A DNA stretch of 12,262 nt from an uncultured Clostridia bacterium (GTDB taxonomy: Bacteria > Bacillota > Clostridia > Oscillospirales > Ruminococcaceae): NCBI GenBank assembly GCA_938014915.1, contig CALLQQ010000112.1, forward strand, positions 1 through 12,262. Direction: 5' to 3'. Position 1 is the first letter of the stretch. Every line of letters begins with the position of its first letter. This document shows positions 6,849-12,262 of the stretch, in pieces. The notes under the pieces are model-generated. The model had not been told where the DNA came from. It saw nothing but the letters and a program-made list of their open reading frames with translations, and ran no database searches. Made by a program: the position numbers and the translations under genes.

Positions 6849-7400
6849 ATGAATAGTAAAATTCGTTGGATTACACGGACTGCACTTCTATTAGCGGTGC
6901 TAATTTTGGCGCAATATATCGGGAGTTTTTTCGGTGGTCAGCTTATAGGGCAGTTAATTACCGGCTCTATCGTTAATATGACGCTCATTATCGCCGGTGT
7001 CCTAGTTGGATATTCTTCGGGGCTTGCGATTGCTATTATCTCGCCTATTATTGCAAATTTCATTGGCATCGGCCCTAAATTGGTCGAATTAGTGCCCGTA
7101 ATTATCATTGGCAATATTGTAATTGTTCTTGTCGTTACATTTTTCTTCCGTCTTGCTTATAAAAACAAAGGCATCGTATCGGCTGGAATTAGCCTTGGCG
7201 GCATTATCGTCGGCGCATTAGCAAAATTTGCTGTGCTTTTCATGTCGGCATCGAAGATTCTGCCCGCTCTTGGCGTAAAAGTAATGCCGCCCGTCATTAA
7301 AATGATGTCATGGCCGCAAATCATAACTGCGGCGGCAGGAGGAATCCTAGCTTTCATTATCCTGCCAACACTTAGAATAGCGGTAAGGGATAGAAGGTAG
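6849..7400 (+). CDS. Integral membrane protein, ECF transporter S-component-like
   Basis: A 183-residue, almost wholly hydrophobic protein with about five to six predicted helices. The opening MNSKIRWITRTALLLAVLI, the following GQLIGQLITGSIVN (about 29-42), and the size match the substrate-binding S components of energy-coupling factor importers in Firmicutes. Such subunits catch a vitamin or metal-related solute and use a shared EcfA/A'/T module encoded elsewhere. No ATPase or T-component gene is in the window, so this would be a group II (shared module) member. No riboswitch is possible in the 16-base leader, so the cargo cannot be guessed from regulation. The ATG at 6849 follows GAGAGGAG; the longer frame from TTG 6789 would overlap the promoter. 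A strong terminator follows, so the gene stands alone. Membrane protein certain; ECF call is by resemblance. Confidence 0.72.
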   Translation: MNSKIRWITRTALLLAVLILAQYIGSFFGGQLIGQLITGSIVNMTLIIAGVLVGYSSGLAIAIISPIIANFIGIGPKLVELVPVIIIGNIVIVLVVTFFFRLAYKNKGIVSAGISLGGIIVGALAKFAVLFMSASKILPALGVKVMPPVIKMMSWPQIITAAAGGILAFIILPTLRIAVRDRR

Positions 7401-7415
7401 AGTATCGGGCAATTT

Positions 7416-7445
7416 AAAAAGGGTAGTCATTAGACTACCCTTTTT
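7416..7445. terminator. Bidirectional intrinsic terminator
   Basis: The stem is GGGTAGTC / GACTACCC with loop ATTA (7429-7432), extended by AAAAA on the left and TTTTT on the right to 13 pairs. The left A-run becomes a U-tract when read leftward, so it can end both the ECF S-component-like transcript and the leftward ddl-murI-DUF1934-argS transcript, which finishes at 7461. It is the only strong terminator in the window. Confidence 0.93.
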
Positions 7446-7460
7446 TTATGCTAAAAATTT

Positions 7461-9158
7461 CTACATCGATTCAGGTGCGTCAATCTTCATCATTGTGAGA
7501 AGATTATTTATCACGGACTTAGTTGCAATGATTAATTGCAGCCTTGCATTCATTAGATTTTCATCTTCGACCTTTACTCTGCAAGCCGTGTAGAATTTGT
7601 GGAACAATGTCGCAAGTTCTAATAGATACCTTGTTATCCTTGATGGATCGTAACTTTTTGCCGATTCGTTCACTTCATTCGGGAGCATTGCTAAGTGGCG
7701 GATTAACTCCCGCTCCTCGTTAGCCGTCAGAATTGCTAGTTCATCGGATGACAATTCCCCAGCCTTGATGCCCTCACTCTCAAGTGCCGAAATAATACTG
7801 CAAATCCGTGCATGAGCATATTGCACATAGTAGACGGGATTGTTCGATGACTCCTCAACTGCAAGTCCTAAATCAAAATCGAAGTGCGTATTCGCCTCAC
7901 GCATATTGAAGAAGAATCGTGCCGCATCAATCGGCACTTCCTCAAGTAGTGTCGATAATGTAATCGACTTGCCTGTTCTTTTACTAGCCTTTATAAGTTC
8001 GCCATCACGCATTAATCTAACCATTTGCATTAATACAATATCTAGTCTGCTATCATCAATGCCAAGTGCTTTAATTGCCGCCTTTAGCCGTGCTGAATAG
8101 CCGTGATGATCGGCACCTAATATATTAATCGCCTTATCATATCCACGAACAACAAGTTTGTTGTAATGGTAGGCTATATCGGGCACTACATATGTCACTA
8201 GACCATTCGCACGAACAAGAACATAATCCTTGTCCAGCCCGAATTCAGTCGCCTTAAACCATAGGGCACCTTCTTTTTCATAAGTATAGCCCTTTTCTTT
8301 TAGAATTTCTATGACACGGTCGACTTCGCCATTCTCGTGCAAGATACTTTCCTTAAACCAACAATCGTATTCAATTCTATATTTGCGTAAATGCTCTTCA
8401 AGTAGGTTTATATTTATCGGTAATGCGTATTCAGTTAACGCATCTCTTCTAGTCTTGCTATCACATTCAACGAATTTATCACCGTATTCCTCGCTGAAAT
8501 TCTGCGCATGCTCCTTTATATCGTCGCCCATATAGGCATCTTCAGGCATCTCTACTGAATCACCTTTGTAAATTTGCAAATAGCGCACCTCAAGCGATGT
8601 TGCGAATCTCTCAATCTGGTTGCCTGCATCGTTAATGTAGAATTCCCTATCAACATCATAGCCGGCTAATGATAGCACACCGGCAAGGCAGTCGCCCATT
8701 GCACCGCCACGTGCATTCCCAATATGCATTGGTCCGGTAGGATTCGCCGAAACGAATTCGACAAGCATTCTCTTACCTTCGCCTAAATCTGTCCTGCCAT
8801 AGTCAGCGCCGTTCCTAACAACGGTGGACACCACTTCACCGAACCATTTCGGATTCAAAGTTAAATTGATAAATCCCGGCCCCGCAACATCAATTTTATC
8901 AAAATTCGTTCCCGTAAGTTCCGCAGCGGAAATTATCATATCGGCAATTTTCCTAGGTGCCATTTTGAAATTCCTTGCGCATACCATCGCAACATTCACT
9001 GCAAAATCGCCGTGCGTTCTATCGTTAGGTACTTCTACTTTAAATTCAGGCAGATCTATCTTGGGCAATTCGCCATCTTCCATTAGCTTTGTTACTGCCG
9101 ATGTGATTATTCCCTCAATTTCAAGGATAGCGCTGTTAATTGGATTCGGCATTCTCAT
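7461..9158 (-). CDS. argS: Arginyl-tRNA synthetase ArgS
   Basis: Class I aminoacyl-tRNA synthetase that charges tRNA-Arg. Residues about 1-110 carry the ArgRS additional N-terminal domain with HGDFAVNVAM; the class I signature is HIGN at 145-148 within SANPTGPMHIGNARGG; the second signature is degenerate, KASKRTG near 387-393; the C-terminal helical anticodon-binding domain ends in DAPESM, the usual carboxyl-terminal type. I choose ATG 9158 (565 residues) because AAGGAGG at 9171-9165 is six bases upstream. A TTG at 9164 abuts that site and an ATG at 9152 would have a 12-base gap. The gene overlaps the end of the DUF1934 gene by 23 bases, so its ribosome binding site lies within that gene and translation is probably coupled. 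It is last in the operon and followed by the bidirectional terminator. Confidence 0.97.
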   Translation of the reverse strand: MRMPNPINSAILEIEGIITSAVTKLMEDGELPKIDLPEFKVEVPNDRTHGDFAVNVAMVCARNFKMAPRKIADMIISAAELTGTNFDKIDVAGPGFINLTLNPKWFGEVVSTVVRNGADYGRTDLGEGKRMLVEFVSANPTGPMHIGNARGGAMGDCLAGVLSLAGYDVDREFYINDAGNQIERFATSLEVRYLQIYKGDSVEMPEDAYMGDDIKEHAQNFSEEYGDKFVECDSKTRRDALTEYALPININLLEEHLRKYRIEYDCWFKESILHENGEVDRVIEILKEKGYTYEKEGALWFKATEFGLDKDYVLVRANGLVTYVVPDIAYHYNKLVVRGYDKAINILGADHHGYSARLKAAIKALGIDDSRLDIVLMQMVRLMRDGELIKASKRTGKSITLSTLLEEVPIDAARFFFNMREANTHFDFDLGLAVEESSNNPVYYVQYAHARICSIISALESEGIKAGELSSDELAILTANEERELIRHLAMLPNEVNESAKSYDPSRITRYLLELATLFHKFYTACRVKVEDENLMNARLQLIIATKSVINNLLTMMKIDAPESM

Positions 9159-9597
9159 CCTCAACCTCCTTAATATTTACATAGATTTCATTCTCCGATA
9201 CATAGCCGGAATTAATATCTATAGTATACTTAAAGTATATATCCCCGCCAATATCACTCACGGTAGATTCGATTTTCTCCGCCTGTATACCTAGCATGAA
9301 ATCACCGTACAGCGTGCCATAATGGCAATGGTGTTTCTTATCTCTTTCTATAATTAGATTTGAGCTAGTGCTGCCCGACCTAATTAAAGTAACTTTATCG
9401 TCACCATCAAGCGTTAATGTCGTTTTACTACCCTCGAATCCTGTTGCCTCAGATTCGTCATAGGTTATAACATAGTTCTTCTTATTTTTGTCTTTTTCTC
9501 GCCTATATAAACTACCGAAAGTGCTGAGTTCTGTAATATCCTGCTCATTATCTACTATCTGTATACTTTTTATCGTTATAAATACATCCTTTTTCAT
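9136..9597 (-). CDS. DUF1934 (YwiB-like) protein
   Basis: A 153-residue soluble protein resembling the DUF1934 family, predicted to fold as a calycin-like beta barrel. Beta-strand-like segments alternate throughout: KKDVFITIKSIQIV at the start, KTTLTLDGDDKVTLIR in the middle, DIYFKYTIDINSGYVSENEI near the end. The HCHYGTLYG motif around 105-113 is typical. The family has no established biochemical role. It commonly precedes argS in Firmicutes, as ywiB does in Bacillus, and does so here with a 23-base overlap. The start is ATG 9597, with an AAAGG ribosome binding site eight bases upstream; a TTG at 9621 would place that site inside the gene. It begins 24 bases after the murI stop, inside the four-gene operon. 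Family identity is good; function is unknown. Confidence 0.85.
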   Translation of the reverse strand: MKKDVFITIKSIQIVDNEQDITELSTFGSLYRREKDKNKKNYVITYDESEATGFEGSKTTLTLDGDDKVTLIRSGSTSSNLIIERDKKHHCHYGTLYGDFMLGIQAEKIESTVSDIGGDIYFKYTIDINSGYVSENEIYVNIKEVEDENAESN

Positions 9598-9621
9598 TTG
9601 TTCTGCCTTTCTACAATTCAA

Positions 9622-10452
9622 TTATAATATTAAGTTATCTATTAAATCAATATCTATCTTTATAGCTTCCTCATCAAGCGATTCCCCTAAAAGCGCTTTT
9701 GCATTCTCGCTAAATAATTCAATACTATCACTTGCATAATATGTTCTCTTCCCTTTAATTCCATCCGTCTTGAGCATTTCTTCCCGAGTTAAGATGCCCT
9801 GTGCGAATTTCGCCGCACACGCTCCCGGACTAATCAGCGCACAATTCTCCCCCATAATATCGGCAATTATGTCTTCAATAATGGGGTAGTGCGTGCATCC
9901 TAAAATTAATGTATCAACTTGCGCATTGAGAAATGGCTCTAGATATTGCCTTGCGACAAGACGAGTAACTTCATTATCACGATTCGTATATCCATTCTCA
10001 ATGAGCGGCACGAATAACGGGCAAGCATTGCCGATAATCGTTGCATTCGGGTTAATGCTGCGTATCGCCTTGCCATAACTCCCGCTACGTATCGTGGCAG
10101 GAGTGCCGATTACACCGATGCTACCATTCCTAGTTTTGGCGCATGCCGACTGAACCGCTGGCAGCAATACCCCCGTAAAAGGGAAGTCGAATTCCTGCGT
10201 TATCTTTTGCGGCAATATTGCACTAACAGTACCGCAAGCGGCAACTATCATCTTGACATCATGTTCAAGTAAGAAACTTATATCTTGCAATGCGTATTTC
10301 ATTATCGTTTCCTTACTTCTAGTACCGTATGGAATCCTTGCGGTATCGCCAAAATAGATAATGTCCTCATCCGGTAGAATTTTAGAGAATTCACGCACCG
10401 ATGTTAATCCGCCAATGCCCGAATCGAATATGCCAATTGGGCGATTATCCAT
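9622..10452 (-). CDS. murI: Glutamate racemase MurI
   Basis: Cofactor-independent racemase that turns L-glutamate into the D-glutamate of peptidoglycan. From ATG 10452 the protein is 276 residues, normal length. Catalytic residues fall at their usual numbers: Asp10 in IFDSGIGGL, Cys73, Glu152 in PLIENGY, Cys186 and His188 in LGCTHYP. The first cysteine motif reads ACGTVSA rather than the common ACNTASA, so the Asn after Cys is Gly. The start overlaps the end of ddl by eight bases (ATGGATAA), a layout that favours translational coupling; a GAAAGGGCGG ribosome binding site lies inside ddl. A TTG at 10473 in the same frame is unlikely because it would overlap ddl by a further seven codons. Partners in the operon are ddl, DUF1934 and argS. 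Identity is very secure. Confidence 0.96.
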   Translation of the reverse strand: MDNRPIGIFDSGIGGLTSVREFSKILPDEDIIYFGDTARIPYGTRSKETIMKYALQDISFLLEHDVKMIVAACGTVSAILPQKITQEFDFPFTGVLLPAVQSACAKTRNGSIGVIGTPATIRSGSYGKAIRSINPNATIIGNACPLFVPLIENGYTNRDNEVTRLVARQYLEPFLNAQVDTLILGCTHYPIIEDIIADIMGENCALISPGACAAKFAQGILTREEMLKTDGIKGKRTYYASDSIELFSENAKALLGESLDEEAIKIDIDLIDNLIL

Positions 10453-11524
10453 AACTTTTATCCGCCCTTTCAAACGCTATTTCAATAAGTCTATCTAAAA
10501 GTTCGGGATATGGAATTCCCGATGCTTCAATCATCTTTGGATACATACTGATGGAAGTAAATCCGGGTAAGGTATTGATTTCATTGACGATTACTTCATC
10601 GTCGCCAGTCACGAAACAGTCAACTCTCGCTAGACCGCTGCAACCAAGTGCCTTAAATGCTTTTACGGCAATTTCCTGCACTTCCTTTGCTGCCTTTTTC
10701 GATATATTCGCTGGAATATTCAGCTCCGATTCATCAAGTATGTATTTTGCGTCATAGTCATAGAATTCATTGCAAGGAACGATTTCGCCGACTACCGATG
10801 CCGTTGGCGTTTCCATGCCAAGCACCGCACATTCGACTTCTTGCCCGATTATTTCCTGCTCGACAATTACCTTTTTATCGTGGGTGAATGCAAGTTTAAC
10901 CGCCTCGATCAATTCCTGCCGATTTTTAACCTTGCTAACTCCAATTGATGAACCGCAATTTGCCGGTTTAACGAATAGGGGGTATTCTAGGTTACGCTCA
11001 ACTTCGTCGCATCTAGAATCTATATCGGCAAGGCACGGGAAAAGCAATGTTTCCCACTTTGCGGTTTTAATGCCGCGATACTCTAATATAGTATGTGTAA
11101 TATCTTTATCCATGCAAACCGCCGATGATAGCGTATTACAGCCAACATAAGGTATCCCACTTAACATGAATAGTCCCTGTATCGTGCCGTCCTCGCCATT
11201 CTTACCATGTAGAACGGGGAATATGCAATCCACCCTTTGTAGTGAAGCCTCCGCCCCGTCTAATAAGGTGATGAATCCACTGTGGAGCGGATCGGGGCTG
11301 AGAATCGCAGGTGTGCAATCGGGGTGACTTTCCCATTCGCCCGTTGCGATTAAATCGACATTGCCCGGGTAGTGGAACCATCTCCCCTTAGGATTAATGC
11401 CAATACATACGACTTCATACTTATCCTGAGGTATATTTTTTATAACTGAAGTAGCCGATACAAGGCTAACCTCATGCTCACTCGACGCACCGCCAAATAT
11501 TACAGCAACACGGATCTTTGACAT
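10445..11524 (-). CDS. ddl: D-alanine--D-alanine ligase Ddl
   Basis: ATP-grasp ligase that makes the D-Ala-D-Ala end of the peptidoglycan precursor, in the cytoplasm. The 359-residue protein opens with the family block VIFGGASSEHEVSL, has LHGKNGEDGTIQG near 100-112, the ATP-binding FVKPANCGSSIGVSK near 185-199, and the metal/product motif VNEINTLPGFTSISMYP near 313-329. The omega-loop motif FYDYDAKY (254-261) keeps the tyrosines of D-Ala-D-Ala ligases and lacks the VanA-type replacement, so a normal vancomycin-sensitive product is expected. ATG 11524 follows GGGAGTG by about eight bases. It heads the operon and overlaps murI by eight bases. An extended -10 promoter precedes it. Identity is very secure; product specificity is inferred from the loop. 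Confidence 0.97.
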   Translation of the reverse strand: MSKIRVAVIFGGASSEHEVSLVSATSVIKNIPQDKYEVVCIGINPKGRWFHYPGNVDLIATGEWESHPDCTPAILSPDPLHSGFITLLDGAEASLQRVDCIFPVLHGKNGEDGTIQGLFMLSGIPYVGCNTLSSAVCMDKDITHTILEYRGIKTAKWETLLFPCLADIDSRCDEVERNLEYPLFVKPANCGSSIGVSKVKNRQELIEAVKLAFTHDKKVIVEQEIIGQEVECAVLGMETPTASVVGEIVPCNEFYDYDAKYILDESELNIPANISKKAAKEVQEIAVKAFKALGCSGLARVDCFVTGDDEVIVNEINTLPGFTSISMYPKMIEASGIPYPELLDRLIEIAFERADKSYG

Positions 11525-11595
11525 TTATAATACACTCCCTAAAAATATATTAATCAATAAGCCGTCTTAATATCTTACTATTTTCCTATTCCTCA

Positions 11596-11624
11596 AGCAT
11601 ACCATAATACTGTTAAATTATCAA
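11596..11624 (-). promoter_or_regulatory. Promoter of the ddl-murI-DUF1934-argS operon
   Basis: Minus strand: TTGATA (11624-11619; 5 of 6), 17-base spacer, TATGCT (11601-11596; 4 of 6) preceded by the extended -10 TGG. Transcription would start near 11589, giving a leader of about 65 bases with no obvious hairpin or T-box element. Confidence 0.58.
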
Positions 11625-11667
11625 CATTAATGAGATATTTTGTCCATACGTAAAATACGATAAGTGC

Positions 11668-11752
11668 CGAAGAATTTCATGGCTTAATTATCAATATGAG
11701 TAGTCCTAAAATTTTATACTGTTTAGCAGTCATTTTACTACGAAATTCTGCG
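11668..11752. repeat. Nested inverted-repeat element between ddl and rpmG promoters
   Basis: Arms pair from outside in: AGAATTTC (11671-11678) with GAAATTCT (11742-11749), with CG/CG two bases further out; GTAG (11700-11703) with CTAC (11738-11741); TAAAAT (11707-11712) with ATTTTA (11732-11737); and ACTG with CAGT around loop TTTAG in the centre. One asymmetric gap of about 21 bases sits between the outer and next arm on the left. It contains no ORF and lies outside both promoters. It may be a structured RNA, an old miniature element or a binding region; I cannot tell which. Confidence 0.4.
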
Positions 11753-11767
11753 TGGTGGAATTTAGTT

Positions 11768-11796
11768 TTGATTTTTATTAAAATATGCGCTATAAT
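11768..11796 (+). promoter_or_regulatory. Upstream tandem promoter P1 of rpmG-secE
   Basis: TTGATT (11768-11773; 4 of 6), 17-base spacer, perfect TATAAT (11791-11796). Transcription would start near 11803, between the elements of the second promoter. Confidence 0.6.
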
Positions 11797-11798
11797 GC

Positions 11799-11827
11799 TT
11801 GACTAGCTTATTAGAATATGGTATAGT
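11799..11827 (+). promoter_or_regulatory. Main promoter P2 of rpmG-secE
   Basis: TTGACT (11799-11804; 5 of 6), 17-base spacer, TATAGT (11822-11827; 5 of 6) with extended -10 TGG directly before. Transcription would start near 11834, exactly at the left arm of the leader structure. This is the best consensus match in the window, as expected for a ribosomal protein operon. Confidence 0.72.
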
Positions 11828-11833
11828 TTATAT

Positions 11834-11971
11834 ACCTCAAAAAGGGGCTATTTTTTTGTGCCTATATTTATAGCACAATTCTACCTTTATTTTGAGGGAG
11901 GCAGCGAGGCTCTAAATGCTGAGTCTCAACGAAGAAATTAGTCAAGCTGGACTTGACGAGGAGGTGCCGAA
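11834..11971 (+). promoter_or_regulatory. Structured 5' leader of rpmG-secE mRNA
   Basis: About 138 bases lie between the predicted P2 start and the rpmG ATG, long for a gene of this kind. Visible pairings are CCTCAAAA (11835-11842) with TTTTGAGG (11890-11897); a bulged hairpin from GTGC at 11858 to GCAC ending 11876, which competes with GCTAT (11847-11851) pairing to ATAGC (11870-11874); GAGGCTC (11906-11912) with GAGTCTC (11921-11927), one G-U pair; and GTCAAG (11941-11946) with CTTGAC (11952-11957), directly before the GAGGAGGT ribosome binding site (11958-11965). The leader also holds a 19-codon ORF. I do not recognise it as a named leader family. The pairings are visible; regulation is inferred. 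Confidence 0.45.
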
Positions 11972-11975
11972 ATGA
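11916..11975 (+). CDS. Possible 19-residue leader peptide overlapping rpmG start
   Basis: ATG 11916 opens [19 protein letters not shown] and stops at TGA 11973-11975, so its stop overlaps the rpmG start as ATGA. A weak GAGG lies six bases before the ATG, and a stronger GGGAGG 14 bases before it. Both the GAGG and the ATG lie inside the 11906-11927 hairpin. It uses AAC, GAC, GAG and CTC codons, like rpmG and unlike most genes to the left. An in-frame TAA precedes the ATG directly, so it is not the tail of a longer gene. It could be a leader peptide coupling translation to rpmG, or a chance short frame. Confidence 0.3.
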   Translation: MLSLNEEISQAGLDEEVPK

Positions 11976-12121
11976 GGGTTAAAATAACCATCGCTTGTAC
12001 AGAATGCAAGCAGCGCAACTATAACACTATGAAAAACAAGAAGAACGACCCGGACAGGCTTGAGATGAACAAGTATTGCAGATTCTGTAAAAAGCACACT
12101 GTCCACAAGGAAACCAAATAG
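11972..12121 (+). CDS. rpmG: Large ribosomal subunit protein bL33 (zinc type)
   Basis: A 49-residue bL33, a component of the 50S subunit near the E site. The opening [17 protein letters not shown] and the closing [15 protein letters not shown] are characteristic. Cys9, Cys12, Cys36 and Cys39 form the zinc ribbon, so this is the zinc-containing paralogue rather than the cysteine-free one made under zinc shortage. The ATG at 11972 follows GAGGAGGT by six bases. The gene lies 19 bases before secE, the conserved rpmG-secE(-nusG) order of Firmicutes. Codon choice is biased to AAC, GAC, AAG and GAG, in keeping with high expression. Control probably lies in the tandem promoters and the structured leader. 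Identity is very secure. Confidence 0.96.
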   Translation: MRVKITIACTECKQRNYNTMKNKKNDPDRLEMNKYCRFCKKHTVHKETK

Positions 12122-12140
12122 CAGAAAGGTGGACTGACTT

Positions 12141-12262
12141 ATGGCTGGAAAAAAGACAACTAAGACAAAAAAACAACGCAGAGGTTTTTTTGGTAGCATC
12201 AAGAAATTCTTTCGTGATTCAAAGGCAGAATTTAAAAAGGTAGTCTGGCCTTCAAAAAAGCA
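12141..12262 (+). CDS. secE: Preprotein translocase subunit SecE (partial, N-terminus)
   Basis: The first 40 codons are present before the window ends. The protein opens with a lysine-rich stretch, MAGKKTTKTKKQRRG, and continues to the SecE signature, in which an amphipathic helix reaches EFKKVVWPSKK at residues about 30-40. SecE is the small essential subunit of the SecYEG protein channel; the single membrane helix that should follow lies beyond the edge. ATG 12141 is preceded by AAAGGTGG (12125-12132) at eight bases. The gene is cotranscribed with rpmG, and nusG would be expected next. Identity is secure although the gene is incomplete. Confidence 0.93.
   Translation, partial: MAGKKTTKTKKQRRGFFGSIKKFFRDSKAEFKKVVWPSKK

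Noticed and set aside
10445..11524. Ddl as a VanA/VanB-type resistance ligase
   Set aside because: The omega-loop motif FYDYDAKY is of the normal D-Ala-D-Ala type and no vanH, vanX or vanS/R-like gene is nearby.
11525..11595. Possible T-box or riboswitch before ddl, given argS in the operon
   Set aside because: The leader is only about 65 bases and no T-box consensus, specifier hairpin or terminator is visible.
11942..12202. Minus-strand 86-codon hydrophobic frame
   Set aside because: It lies antisense to rpmG and secE, which are both certain, and lacks a ribosome binding site.
1..12262. tRNA genes, CRISPR arrays, insertion sequences or phage genes
   Set aside because: No GTTCRA-type T-arm with paired acceptor stems, no regularly spaced direct repeats and no transposase or phage-like frame were found on either strand.

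Overview
The window looks like a stretch of core chromosome from a low-GC Gram-positive bacterium, most likely a clostridial Firmicute. The evidence is a SpoVG gene, purine-rich Shine-Dalgarno sites before almost every gene, a zinc-type L33 (rpmG) followed by a short lysine-rich SecE, a DUF1934 gene directly in front of argS, and a YfhO-family membrane protein. Base composition is AT-rich, especially between genes. I see no phage, insertion sequence, CRISPR array, tRNA or rRNA. I cannot name the genus from the sequence alone.

Layout, left to right. Positions 1-54 hold the first 18 codons of a leftward gene with a lipoprotein-type signal peptide. A rightward SGNH/CE2-like esterase (244-1338) diverges from it and meets leftward murC (1335-2708) tail to tail. 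spoVG (2895-3167, rightward) diverges from murC and meets a leftward NUDIX hydrolase (3164-3715) tail to tail. The NUDIX gene is the second gene of a leftward pair headed by a 985-residue YfhO-family protein (3732-6689), which has a repetitive cytoplasmic tail. A lone rightward ECF-transporter S-component-like membrane protein (6849-7400) diverges from it and is separated from argS by a strong bidirectional terminator (7416-7445). A tight leftward operon follows: ddl, murI, DUF1934, argS (11524 down to 7461). From about 11768 the direction flips again: two tandem promoters, a long structured leader, rpmG (11972-12121) and the start of secE (12141 to the window edge).

How the genes fit together. 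MurI makes D-glutamate, Ddl makes D-alanyl-D-alanine and MurC adds L-alanine to UDP-MurNAc, so three cytoplasmic peptidoglycan-precursor steps are here. YfhO-family proteins are linked to sugar decoration of surface polymers, and SpoVG affects septation and cell envelope in other Firmicutes. The right end is the start of the conserved rpmG-secE(-nusG) translation/secretion block. Gene orientation alternates strongly, with three convergent junctions; two of them share stop-codon bases and leave no room for a terminator.

The parts least explained by known genes are the 447-bp interval between ddl and rpmG (an 85-bp nested inverted-repeat element, tandem promoters, a multi-hairpin leader and a 19-codon ORF overlapping the rpmG start as ATGA), the 9/6-residue repeat tail of the YfhO-family protein, and the paired terminator-less convergent junctions. 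I did not find a clear, wholly new multi-gene system. The rpmG leader is the best candidate for something undescribed.
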